Below are positions 8,034 to 15,576 of a stretch of DNA of 31,464 nt, in pieces (positions within the stretch are counted from its first letter, which is position 1; every line of letters begins with the position of its first letter). This DNA comes from DAIDJD01 sp035485275. Its GTDB lineage: Bacteria; Oederibacteriota; JAJYGY01; DAIDJD01. The notes under the pieces are model-generated. The model made no database searches. It was not told the origin of the DNA and saw only the letters and a program-made list of their open reading frames with translations. The position numbers and the translations under genes are program-made. The stretch is from positions 1-31,464 of the forward strand of contig DATHOE010000018.1 of assembly GCA_035485275.1 (NCBI GenBank). The letters are read 5' to 3'.

Positions 8034-9026
8034 TTAGCGCAGGCCCAATTTTTTCCGGATCTTGTCCATGCGGTCGCCGGCCAGCGCGCGCGCCTTGACG
8101 GCTCCCTGCTCCAGGAGCCTGTCCAGGGAGGCGGTGTCCTTCAGCCTGTCCTCGTACACGCGGCGGCCCGGACCGAAGCGGGCCTCCAGGGCGGAGGCCA
8201 ATTCCTCCTTCATTTCCCCGTAGCCCACGCCGCCGGCTAGGTACTGGGCCCGGCGCGCCTCCACCCGGGCGGGCTCGGCGAAATGCTTGAAGATATTGAA
8301 GACGTTGCAGGTGTCCGGGTCCTTGGGCTCCTCCGGCCGCTTGCTGTCGGTGACGATGCGCATCACGGCCTTGCGGACCTCGGCGGCCGGCGCGAAGAGC
8401 GGGATGACGTTGTCGTAGCTCTTGGACATCTTGCGACCGTCCAGGCCGGGGATGGTCTTCACTTCCGCGCCGATCAGGGGCTCAGGGACCTTGAACACGC
8501 TGCCGATCTGCCGGTTCACGGACTCGGCGATGTCGCGGGCGATCTCGACGTGCTGCTTCTGGTCCTGGCCCACCGGGACCACGTCGGAGCCGAAGAGCAG
8601 GATGTCGGCGGCCATCAGCACGGGATAGCTGTAGATGCCGGCGTTGACCCCGTCGTCGGGGTCCTTGGCCTTCTCCCGGTTTTCGTCCACCAGGGCCTTG
8701 TAGGCGTGGGCGCGGTTGAGCAGGCCCTTGGCCGTGAAACAGGCCAGGTACCAGTTCAATTCGCCCAGCTCCGACACGCTGCTCTGCTGGAAGAACACGG
8801 TTTTTTCGGGGTCCAGCCCGCAGGCCAGCCAGGTGGCGGCCAAGCCGTGGATGAGGGACCGCAGCTCCTTGCCGTCCTTGATCGTGGTCAGGGCGTGCCA
8901 GTCGGCGATGAAATAGACGGAAAGATAGCGGTTCGCCAGCTCCAAGGCGGGCTGTATGGCGGCCAGATAATTGCCGAGGTGCGGGACGCCGGTGGGCTTG
9001 ATGCCGGTCAGGGAGATTTTAGCCAT
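8034..9026 (-). CDS. trpS: Tryptophan--tRNA ligase
   Basis: A class I aminoacyl-tRNA synthetase of 330 residues, the normal bacterial length. It charges tRNA-Trp. The HIGH-type motif appears as PTGVPHLGNY (11-20) and the KMSKS loop is complete in GRKMSKSYDN (199-203 for KMSKS). GIYSYPVLMAADIL and VGQDQKQHVEIARDIA are typical of the family. It begins 18 nt after the second PilZ gene, so it probably shares their transcript, an unusual pairing of translation with cyclic-di-GMP signalling. Confidence 0.96.
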   Translation of the reverse strand: MAKISLTGIKPTGVPHLGNYLAAIQPALELANRYLSVYFIADWHALTTIKDGKELRSLIHGLAATWLACGLDPEKTVFFQQSSVSELGELNWYLACFTAKGLLNRAHAYKALVDENREKAKDPDDGVNAGIYSYPVLMAADILLFGSDVVPVGQDQKQHVEIARDIAESVNRQIGSVFKVPEPLIGAEVKTIPGLDGRKMSKSYDNVIPLFAPAAEVRKAVMRIVTDSKRPEEPKDPDTCNVFNIFKHFAEPARVEARRAQYLAGGVGYGEMKEELASALEARFGPGRRVYEDRLKDTASLDRLLEQGAVKARALAGDRMDKIRKKLGLR

Positions 9027-9044
9027 GGTGCACCGGGCTTGGGG

Positions 9045-9554
9045 TCAACCGCGCTTCGCGAACAGGGCCCGTTTCTGCAGCACCAAAAAGCGCTCCACTT
9101 TTTCCAAATCGGTCTTGCTGATGCCGATGAACTTCAATCCGCTGCTCCACTGGTCCTCCACTTGGCGGCACCAGCGCACTTCGGCCGTGGCGTTCACCGG
9201 TATGGGCACTTCCGGAAACACGATCTCGAGGCACAGCCGGGTCCCCTCGGGGATGGCCACCATGGTGGTGAGCTTCAGGCCGCCGAGGCTGATGTCTTCG
9301 CTCACACCGCTTTCGTCGCTCACCAGCCGGTTGAGGTCGCGGGTCTCCGCGGTGTTGGCCCTGAAGGCCGCGGGGGCGACGTAGTGCCCCTGCTTTTCCA
9401 GGGCGGCCTCCTCGGCCAGGTCCACCGGCCGGAATTTGATGCTGAGGCTCGCCCGCATGCGCTCATAACGGCGCTGGTCCTGCACCTGCTTGGACGAAGG
9501 ATCGCCGGCGGCCTGCCCCTCCGGTTTATGCCCGCTCACATCGTCTGCGTTCAT
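9045..9554 (-). CDS. PilZ-domain protein (second of tandem pair)
   Basis: A 169-residue PilZ-fold protein expected to bind cyclic di-GMP. The RxxxR motif is R28-R32 (RRYER) and the D/N-x-S-x-x-G motif is DISLGG (87-92). About 55 residues separate the two motifs, longer than usual for PilZ domains, because of an Ala/Glu-rich insert (AEEAALEKQGHYVAP). The C-terminus continues with a helix, DLEKVERFLVLQKR. It is clearly a paralogue of its upstream neighbour, sharing insert, motif context and C-terminal helix. GGGGGAGAG precedes the ATG. Target unknown; no other domain is present, so it probably acts by protein contact. Confidence 0.88.
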   Translation of the reverse strand: MNADDVSGHKPEGQAAGDPSSKQVQDQRRYERMRASLSIKFRPVDLAEEAALEKQGHYVAPAAFRANTAETRDLNRLVSDESGVSEDISLGGLKLTTMVAIPEGTRLCLEIVFPEVPIPVNATAEVRWCRQVEDQWSSGLKFIGISKTDLEKVERFLVLQKRALFAKRG

Positions 9555-9578
9555 GCTCTCCCCCAGTCAAAAGCCTTG

Positions 9579-10043
9579 CTAGGTTTTGGGCGGCTTCTGC
9601 AGGGCCAAAAAGCGTTCGACCTTGGCGAGGTCGGCCATGCTGATGCCATGGAACTGGATGCCACTGCTGCACAGGCTGCCGGCCCGGCGGCTCCAGCGCA
9701 CCTGGCCTATGGCGTTCACCGCGATGGGAATGCCCGGAAGGCTGATCTGCAGCCACAAGCGCGTGCCTTCAGGCACGGGAAAGGGCGTGTTGATCTTCAA
9801 GCCGCCGAGGCTTATATCTTCGCACGTCACCCGCTTGAAGTCCTCGACCTCGGAGGTCTGCGCCTGGAAAGATTCGGGCGCGGCGTAGTCGCCCTGCTTG
9901 GTGAGCGTCGCCTCCTCGGTCGGACCCACCGGCCTGTACTTGACCTGCAGGCCCGCCTTCAGGCGCTCGAAGCGGCGCTTGTCCAGAGCCTCCTTGGCTA
10001 TTTTTTCCATGCCGGAAAGGTCTTGTCCATCATCTCCACTCAT
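9579..10043 (-). CDS. PilZ-domain protein (first of tandem pair)
   Basis: A 154-residue PilZ protein, first gene of a minus-strand run. RxxxR is R23-R27 (RRFER) and DISLGG is 76-81. It shares with the next gene the insert between these motifs, the PVPEGTRLWLQ strand and a C-terminal ADLAKVERFLALQK helix, so the two arose by duplication. A GGGGGA site precedes the ATG, and a GC-rich hairpin lies further upstream in the leader (10061-10087). Predicted cyclic-di-GMP effector of unknown target. Confidence 0.88.
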   Translation of the reverse strand: MSGDDGQDLSGMEKIAKEALDKRRFERLKAGLQVKYRPVGPTEEATLTKQGDYAAPESFQAQTSEVEDFKRVTCEDISLGGLKINTPFPVPEGTRLWLQISLPGIPIAVNAIGQVRWSRRAGSLCSSGIQFHGISMADLAKVERFLALQKPPKT

Positions 10044-10060
10044 GGATCCCCCTTGCCTTT

Positions 10061-10111
10061 AGATGCGCGCGCCAAGGCGCGCGATCTCCCCTTGAAATCT
10101 ATGATACATAG
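10061..10111 (-). promoter_or_regulatory. Leader hairpin and AT-rich palindrome upstream of the PilZ genes
   Basis: AGATGCGCGCGCC (10061-10073) pairs with GGCGCGCGATCT (10076-10087), 12 bp with one bulged G and a tiny AA loop. Just upstream on the minus strand is the near-palindrome CTATGATACATAG (10099-10111), which contains TATCAT, a possible -10 box, but I find no matching -35. Together they look like the promoter-leader of the PilZ-trpS transcript. No cyclic-di-GMP riboswitch consensus is visible. Confidence 0.35.
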
Positions 10112-10190
10112 TAGGCGTTTAGGTCCGTGTTTTCATCCCTTGAACTTGCTTGCCGCCCACGGAGACAAAAAACCCATGAACCGTGTGAAA

Positions 10191-10224
10191 CACAAGAAGG
10201 CCGCCCAAAGGCGGCCTTCTTGTG
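10191..10224 (-). terminator. Terminator-like hairpin after glnN
   Basis: A perfect 15-bp inverted repeat (CACAAGAAGGCCGCC at 10191-10205, GGCGGCCTTCTTGTG at 10210-10224) has a 4-nt loop and lies 23 nt beyond the glnN stop. On the minus strand it is followed only by TTTC, so the T-tract is weak, but position and stem strength fit termination. Confidence 0.75.
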
Positions 10225-10247
10225 TCGTCACCAAATCCCATGGAACC

Positions 10248-12425
10248 TTAGTACTGGAACAACATCTCGCGGTACTTCGGCAGGGGCCACAGCTCGTCGG
10301 CCACCAGGCCTTCCAGGCTGTCCGCAGCCTCGCGCACCTTGAGCATGGCCGGAGCCACCTGGTCGCGGTAGGCCTCAGCCGACTTGGGCATGCTGCTGGC
10401 CGAAGCCGCCGTGGCGTGCGCCTTCTTCAGCGCTTCGATGCCGGAAACCAGGCCGTTGATGTTCTCCACCACTTCCTCCAGCACCGACTTGACGCCGGTG
10501 TTGTTGGCGGAGACCACGTCCTCGGTCGACTTGATCGCGGAGGCCAGGCGGCACTGGTAGGCCACCGCGGCCGGAAGGATCTGGTTGCGGGCGATGTCGG
10601 TCGCGGCCAGGGCCTCGATGTTCTGGGCCTTGATGTAGCGCTCCCACATGATCTCCTCGCGGGCGCCGTATTCCTTGGAGTTCAGCACCTTGTGCTTGGC
10701 GAAGAGCTTCTTGTACTCGGAGTTGTCCATGGCGTGCAGGGCGTCCGGCGTGTTCTTCAGGTTGGGGAGGCCGCGCTTGGCCGACTCCTTGGCCCATTCC
10801 TCGCTGTAGCCGTTGCCGTTGAACACGACCTTCTTGTGCTCCTTGACGTATTTCTGCAGCAGGGCGGCCAGGGCCTTGTTGAAGTTCCCGTTCTTGGCCG
10901 CCTTCTCGAGCTGGTCCGTCATCTCGCCGACCATCTCCGCGACGATGGTGTTGAGCACCATGTTGGGGAAATAGATCGCCGCGGTGGAGCCCACCGCGCG
11001 GAACTCGAACTTGTTGCCGGTGAAGGCGAAGGGCGAGGTGCGGTTGCGGTCCGTGGCGTCCTTGGGCAGGGGGGGCAGGACGCTGACCCCCAGCTCCATG
11101 ACTCCGCCCTTCTTGGAGCGCGAGGCGCCGCCCTTCTCCAGCTGCGAGAAGATGTCGTCCAGCTGCTCGCCCAGGAAGACGCTGATGATGGCCGGCGGAG
11201 CCTCGTTGGCCCCGAGGCGGTGGTCGTTGCCCGGCCCGGAGACGGCGATGCGCAGCAGTTCGGCGTACTTGTCCACGGCCGAGACGGTCGCCACCAGGAA
11301 GAACAGGAACTGGGCGTTGTCATGCGGCGTGTGGCCCGGATCGAGCAGGTTCTCGTTCAGGTCCGTGGACATGGACCAGTTGTTGTGCTTGCCGTTGCCG
11401 TTGATACCGGCGAAGGGCTTTTCGTGCAGCAGGCACACCAGGTCGTGGCGCAGGGCCACCCGGCGCATCAGCTCCATCACCAGCATGTTGTGGTCGGCCG
11501 CGATGCTGCTCTTCTCGAAGATCGGCGCCATCTCGAACTGGGCCGGGGCGACCTCGTTGTGGCGGGTCTTGGAGGGGATGCCCAGGCGCCACAGCTCGCG
11601 GTCCAGGTCCATCATGAAGGCCAGGATGCGCTCACGGATCGCGCCGAAATAGTGGTCCTCAAGCTCCTGGCCGCGGTAGGGGGCGGCGCCGAAGAGCGTG
11701 CGTCCGGAGGCGATGAGGTCGGCGCGCTGCTCGTAGAAGCGGCGGTCGATCAGGAAGTACTCCTGCTCGGGCCCCATGTTTGTGAAGACGCGCTTGGCGT
11801 GCTTGTTCCCGAACAGGGTCAGGGCGCGGATGGCCTGGGTGGAAAGGGCCTCCACCGAGCGCAGCAGCGGGGTCTTGTGGTCCAGCGCCTCTTCGGTGTA
11901 GCTGACGAAGGCGGTGGGGATGTAGAGGGTCGCGCCGTTGACCTCCTTGATCACGAAGGCGGGCGAGGTCGGGTCCCAGGCCGTGTAGCCGCGGGCCTCG
12001 AAGGTGGAGCGGGTGCCGCCCGAGGGGAAGGAGCTGGCATCGGGTTCGCCGCGGACCAGGGTCTTGCCGTCGAATTCGGCGATGGCCTTGCCGCTTCCCG
12101 TCATCTCAAGGAAGGAATCGTGCTTCGCGGCGGACTCGCCGGTCAGCGGAATGAACCAGTGGGTGTAATGGGTGGCGCCGTGGCTGAGGGCCCATTCCTT
12201 CATGCCCTGGGCCACCTGGGAGGCGATGCTGGAGTCCAAAGGTTCGCCCGCGGCGGCAGTCGCTTTCAATTTTTTGAAGACGTCCTTGCTCAGGTATTTG
12301 GCTTGAGCTTCGCCGTTGAAGACCAGCTCCCCAAAAATTTCGATGCCCGGTTGGCCCTGGAAGTCCTCGGTTGAGCTGCTGTACTTCTGAATTTCAAGGA
12401 CCGCTTTCTGGCGTGGATTGATCAT
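10248..12425 (-). CDS. glnN: Glutamine synthetase type III
   Basis: A 725-residue ammonia-assimilating enzyme (glutamate + NH3 + ATP to glutamine), large as expected for GSIII dodecamers. The characteristic N-terminal HYTHWFIPLTG (about 87-96) and FPSGGTRSTFEARGY are present, then the catalytic-domain motifs GPEQEY (218-223), HNEVAPAQFE (289-298), NGNGKHNNWSM (342-352), NDHRLGANEAPP and NKFEFRAVGS. The start at 12425 is chosen because AGGAGAGG precedes it; an upstream ATG at 12548 would add 41 Arg/Pro-rich residues unlike the family. It is transcribed divergently from livK across a 331-bp gap with a palindrome, which suggests shared nitrogen control. Confidence 0.96.
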   Translation of the reverse strand: MINPRQKAVLEIQKYSSSTEDFQGQPGIEIFGELVFNGEAQAKYLSKDVFKKLKATAAAGEPLDSSIASQVAQGMKEWALSHGATHYTHWFIPLTGESAAKHDSFLEMTGSGKAIAEFDGKTLVRGEPDASSFPSGGTRSTFEARGYTAWDPTSPAFVIKEVNGATLYIPTAFVSYTEEALDHKTPLLRSVEALSTQAIRALTLFGNKHAKRVFTNMGPEQEYFLIDRRFYEQRADLIASGRTLFGAAPYRGQELEDHYFGAIRERILAFMMDLDRELWRLGIPSKTRHNEVAPAQFEMAPIFEKSSIAADHNMLVMELMRRVALRHDLVCLLHEKPFAGINGNGKHNNWSMSTDLNENLLDPGHTPHDNAQFLFFLVATVSAVDKYAELLRIAVSGPGNDHRLGANEAPPAIISVFLGEQLDDIFSQLEKGGASRSKKGGVMELGVSVLPPLPKDATDRNRTSPFAFTGNKFEFRAVGSTAAIYFPNMVLNTIVAEMVGEMTDQLEKAAKNGNFNKALAALLQKYVKEHKKVVFNGNGYSEEWAKESAKRGLPNLKNTPDALHAMDNSEYKKLFAKHKVLNSKEYGAREEIMWERYIKAQNIEALAATDIARNQILPAAVAYQCRLASAIKSTEDVVSANNTGVKSVLEEVVENINGLVSGIEALKKAHATAASASSMPKSAEAYRDQVAPAMLKVREAADSLEGLVADELWPLPKYREMLFQY

Positions 12426-12756
12426 GTTCGCCTCTCCTGTGCATCCGCGTCGCCGTCGTCGCGGACAAAATGAATGGATGGATGGATGAGTCGCTTCAGC
12501 GGGGGAGGGCGCTGGCGGGCCCCGCTTCGGGCCTGCGGCGTGTTGCAAATGCTAGCCAAGCCAGGGCGCGGAAGCAAGGGCGTGTCCGTTTTTTTATGGT
12601 TTTTTTATCCTCGACTTACAAAAATGTAAGCGTCAAAAAAGGGCGCTCCCCGGACTTTCCTCGAAATTTCCCCTTTTTCGGCCGGCGGGGTAGAATCGCC
12701 CAGGCGCGAGGCCGACCAAGCCCGCGCGACGGAATCCCCACACAGGAGCAAGCGCC
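12426..12756. other. Divergent glnN/livK control region
   Basis: This 331-bp gap holds no gene. It contains a TGGATGGATGGATGAG tetranucleotide run near 12476-12490, two T-rich stretches (12589-12608), and a perfect palindrome at 12615-12630. TAGAAT at 12691-12696 could be a -10 for livK, but no good -35 stands in front of it. The Shine-Dalgarno sites AGGAGAGG (glnN, minus) and AGGAG (livK, plus) lie at its ends. Confidence 0.6.
12615..12630. promoter_or_regulatory. Palindromic operator candidate between glnN and livK
   Basis: CTTACA-AAAA-TGTAAG is a perfect inverted repeat with 6-bp arms, placed almost midway in the divergent gap (about 190 bp from glnN, 127 bp from livK). It resembles a binding site for a dimeric regulator. 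It is not a GlnR/TnrA box, in which the half-sites face the other way (TGTNA-N7-TNACA). Confidence 0.45.
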
Positions 12757-13893
12757 ATGATCCGACACTCCCATTCCTGGGTCCTTGCAGGTCTTCTGGG
12801 CCTGCTGGCCGCGGGCTGCGCCCCCAAAATCGACGACAGCGTCATCCGCATCGGCGAATACGACGCGCTGACCGGCGACACGGCCACCTTCGGCCAGACC
12901 ACCCACGAAGGCATCGTCATGGCGGTGGAGCAGATCAACGCCGCCGGAGGCATCAAGGGCAAGAAGGTCGTCCTCATCACCGAGGACGACCAGGGGAAAC
13001 CGGAGCAGGCGGCCTTGGTGGCGGAAAAACTGCTCACCGAGGACCAGGTGCACGCCCTCATCGGCGAGGTGGCCAGCAGCAACAGCCTGGCGGTTGCCCC
13101 CATCGCGCAGCGCGCCCAGATCCCGATGATCAGCCCAAGCAGCACCAACGCCAAGGTGACCGAGCAGGGCGACTTCATCTTCAGGGTCTGCTTCATCGAC
13201 TCCTTCCAGGGCAAGGTCGCCGCCAAATTCGCCTTCAACTCCCTTAAAGCGCGGACCGCCGCGGTTTTCAGGGACGAAAAAAGCGACTACAGCCTGGGGC
13301 TGGCGGACGTGTTCACCCGCGAATTCGAGGCCGCCGGCGGCAAGATCGTGGCGGACAAGGCCTACATGGGCGGCGACGTCGATTTCAAGGCCCAGCTGAC
13401 CTCCCTGCGCGACGCCAAGCCCGACCTGATCTACGTCCCCGGCTATTACAGCGAGGTCGGCCTCATCGCCCGCCAGGCCCGGGCCATAGGCCTGAAACAG
13501 CCCCTCCTGGGCGGCGACGGCTGGGAAAGCGAGGAGCTCTACAAGATCGGGGGCGCGGCCCTGGAAAACTGCTATTTCACCAACCATTGCGCCCCCGACA
13601 GCCCGGACAAGGTCGTGCGGGACTTCGTGGCCGCCTATGAAGCCCGCTGGAAGCACGAGCCCGGGGCCCTGGCCATGCTGGGCTACGACGCGGTGAACGT
13701 CCTGGCCGCGGCCATCGCCCGAGCGCCCGACCTGCGCGGCCCCAGCCTGCGCGACGCCCTGGCCGCCACTAAGGACTTCCCCGGGGTGACCGGCAGCATC
13801 AGCATGGACGCGGACCGAAATGCGGTGAAAAGCGCCGTGATCCTGCAGATCAAGGGCGGCCGGGCCGTCTACAAGGAGACGGTGGCTCCGTAA
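12757..13893 (+). CDS. livK: Liv/Urt-type ABC importer substrate-binding lipoprotein
   Basis: A 378-residue periplasmic binding protein of the branched-chain amino-acid/amide family (Peripla_BP_6). It has a lipoprotein signal peptide with lipobox LAAGC (Cys21). The mature start IRIGEYDALTGDTATFGQ, then AVEQINAAGGIKGKKV and ALIGEVASSNSLAVAPIA, are typical of LivJ/LivK, UrtA and FmdD. It delivers an amino acid, small peptide, urea or amide to a LivHM-LivGF channel; all four partners occur downstream (18209-20133, 25200-26701), but not adjacent. AGGAG precedes the ATG. A strong terminator follows, so it may be made in excess over the membrane parts. Ligand not predictable from sequence alone. 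Confidence 0.93.
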   Translation: MIRHSHSWVLAGLLGLLAAGCAPKIDDSVIRIGEYDALTGDTATFGQTTHEGIVMAVEQINAAGGIKGKKVVLITEDDQGKPEQAALVAEKLLTEDQVHALIGEVASSNSLAVAPIAQRAQIPMISPSSTNAKVTEQGDFIFRVCFIDSFQGKVAAKFAFNSLKARTAAVFRDEKSDYSLGLADVFTREFEAAGGKIVADKAYMGGDVDFKAQLTSLRDAKPDLIYVPGYYSEVGLIARQARAIGLKQPLLGGDGWESEELYKIGGAALENCYFTNHCAPDSPDKVVRDFVAAYEARWKHEPGALAMLGYDAVNVLAAAIARAPDLRGPSLRDALAATKDFPGVTGSISMDADRNAVKSAVILQIKGGRAVYKETVAP

Positions 13894-13904
13894 CAAATGG
13901 ATGA

Positions 13905-14002
13905 CGCCCGTATCGGAGCTTGAAAGCCTCCGGCGCGGGCGCTAAGCTTTAAGCACAATTTGAATAACGGGCGCGGCCAACCGTATCGGCTTCTCCGCCC
14001 GT
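13905..14002 (+). promoter_or_regulatory. Leader hairpins with alternative pairing (possible attenuator)
   Basis: CGCCCG (13905-13910) pairs with CGGGCG (13936-13941) around an inner CGGAG/CTCCG stem. A second stem joins ACGGGCG (13967-13973) with CGCCCGT (13996-14002). The same ACGGGCG can instead pair with CGCCCGT at 13905-13911. TCCGCC (13994-13999) is complementary to GGCGGA (14014-14019), the base of the terminator that follows. These mutually exclusive pairings would let the region choose between terminator and antiterminator. Short GC-rich complementarities are easily found by chance here, so this is a suggestion only. Confidence 0.35.
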
Positions 14003-14013
14003 AGCGTCTTTAA

Positions 14014-14059
14014 GGCGGACGCCTCCCCAAAACGGCAGGGGAGGCGTCCGCCTTTTTTT
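14014..14059 (+). terminator. Strong intrinsic terminator between livK and the ATP-grasp gene
   Basis: A perfect 15-bp stem (GGCGGACGCCTCCCC at 14014-14028, GGGGAGGCGTCCGCC at 14038-14052) has a 9-nt loop and a T7 tract (14053-14059). Only 27 nt separate the T-tract from the next ATG, too little for a promoter, so downstream genes need read-through or regulated antitermination. Confidence 0.93.
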
Positions 14060-14086
14060 GTCCCGTCCCGGGGCAAGGAGCGAACC

Positions 14087-15574
14087 ATGAACGCCTTCAA
14101 CGCGTACCACCTCGATGGCTTCCACGACGAACTGTTCCTGGCGCCGGGCAAGCCCCGTCCGGCGGCCGAGGCCCTGCTGCGGGCGGCCCAGGCCCTGGGC
14201 ATCGACGAGCTTAAACGGCGCCAGGGACTGGTGGAGGCGGCCCTCCTGCGCAAGGGCATCACCTTCAACGTGTACGGCCACGCCGACGCCCAGGAAAAAA
14301 TTTTTCCCTTCGACGTGCTGCCGCGCGTCATCGACCTGAAGGAATGGGAACGCCTGGAGGCCGGGCTCAAACAGCGCATCACGGCGCTCAACCTCTTCCT
14401 CCAGGACATCTACAACGAGCGCGCCATCCTCAAGGACAAGATCCTGCCCGCGGACCTGGTGCTGTCGAGCAAGGGCTTCCTGACCCAATGCCAGGGCCTG
14501 AGCCCCCAGCGCAAGCTGTGGTGCCACATCGCCGGCACGGACCTGGTGCGCGATAAAAACGGGGTGGTCTACGTGCTGGAGGACAACCTGCGCTGCCCCA
14601 GCGGGGTCAGCTACGCCTTGGAAAACCGCCAGCTGATGAAGCGCATGTTCCCGGAGTTCTTCGCGGCCGCCTCCGTGGCGCCCATCGACGATTATCCCCG
14701 CCAGCTGCTGGCGGCCCTTCAGTCCCTGAGCGCGGCGCGGCGGCCCGGGGTGGTCCTGCTGACCCCGGGCGCTTACAACAGCGCCTACTACGAGCACAGT
14801 TTCCTGGCCCAGCAGATGGGCATCGAGCTGGCCGAGGGCGGCGACCTCTACGTGGAAAACGGCCGCGTGAAGCTTCGCACGACCCGCGGCCCCCAGCCGG
14901 TGGAGGTGATCTACCGCCGCATCGACGACGACTTCCTGGACCCGCTCGCCTTCCGCCCGGAATCCAAGTTGGGCGTGCCGGGCCTGTTCAAGGCCTGGGC
15001 CTCGGGCGGCGTCGCCCTGGCCAACGCGCCGGGCACCGGCGTGGCCGACGACAAGGCGGTCTACGCCTACGTGCCCCAGATCATCAAGTACTACCTGTCC
15101 GAGGAGGCCATCATCCCCAACGTCGAGACCTTCATCTGCTGGGAGGCGCCCCAGCGCGACCATGTGCTGAAAAACCTGCACAAAATGGTGGTCAAGGCGG
15201 TCAACGAATCCGGGGGTTACGGCATGCTGGTGGGGCCGCATTCCACGGAGGAGGAGCGCGAAACCTTCGCGGCCCGCATCCAGGCCCATCCCCGCAACTA
15301 CATCGCCCAGCCCACCCTGGCCCTCAGCCGCATGCCCACCCTGGTGGACGGGGGCCTGGAGGGCCGCCACGTCGACCTGCGGCCCTACATCCTCAGCGGC
15401 GAGAGCCAATGGGTGACGCCCGGCGGCCTGACCCGGGTGGCGCTGAAAAAAGGATCCCTGGTGGTCAATTCCAGCCAGGGCGGCGGAAGCAAGGACACCT
15501 GGGTCGTTCTGCCGACCCAGCCGCAAAAACCCGCCAATCCGGAGCTCGCCCAGCTCGCGGCGACGGAGGGCTGA
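14087..15574 (+). CDS. Circularly permuted ATP-grasp peptide ligase-like protein
   Basis: A 495-residue member of the circularly permuted type 2 ATP-grasp family (DUF404/DUF407 region, CP_ATPgrasp). ATP-grasp enzymes activate a carboxylate as acyl phosphate and join it to an amine. Conserved segments: GTDLVRDKNGVVYVLEDN and LRCPSGVSYALENR (150-181), TPGAYNSAYYEH (226-236), YRRIDDDFLDP (276-285), VKAVNESGGYGMLVGP (369-384) and SSQGGGSKDTWV near the C-terminus. In the known cluster it is found with alpha-E, transglutaminase and Anbu proteins and is predicted to make an amide or isopeptide bond; no substrate is established to my knowledge. AAGGAG lies 6 nt before the ATG, immediately after the terminator above. 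Two nucleotides separate its stop from the alpha-E start codon. Confidence 0.93.
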   Translation: MNAFNAYHLDGFHDELFLAPGKPRPAAEALLRAAQALGIDELKRRQGLVEAALLRKGITFNVYGHADAQEKIFPFDVLPRVIDLKEWERLEAGLKQRITALNLFLQDIYNERAILKDKILPADLVLSSKGFLTQCQGLSPQRKLWCHIAGTDLVRDKNGVVYVLEDNLRCPSGVSYALENRQLMKRMFPEFFAAASVAPIDDYPRQLLAALQSLSAARRPGVVLLTPGAYNSAYYEHSFLAQQMGIELAEGGDLYVENGRVKLRTTRGPQPVEVIYRRIDDDFLDPLAFRPESKLGVPGLFKAWASGGVALANAPGTGVADDKAVYAYVPQIIKYYLSEEAIIPNVETFICWEAPQRDHVLKNLHKMVVKAVNESGGYGMLVGPHSTEEERETFAARIQAHPRNYIAQPTLALSRMPTLVDGGLEGRHVDLRPYILSGESQWVTPGGLTRVALKKGSLVVNSSQGGGSKDTWVVLPTQPQKPANPELAQLAATEG

Positions 15575-15576
15575 GC

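Noticed and set aside
10044..10190. Cyclic-di-GMP riboswitch upstream of the PilZ genes
   Set aside because: A hairpin is present, but none of the conserved riboswitch core sequence could be found.
8283..12374. Very long plus-strand open frame (1363 codons) across trpS, the PilZ genes and glnN
   Set aside because: It is antisense to four well-supported genes, its translation is low-complexity His/Gly/Val/Gln-rich text typical of the GC-rich complementary frame, and it matches no family.
12426..12756. GlnR/TnrA-type operator for glnN
   Set aside because: The palindrome reads TTACA-AAAA-TGTAA, the inverse orientation of TGTNA-N7-TNACA, with wrong spacing.
12616..13896. Minus-strand open frame of 426 codons opposite livK
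   Set aside because: Complement of livK, with no motifs and no ribosome-binding site.
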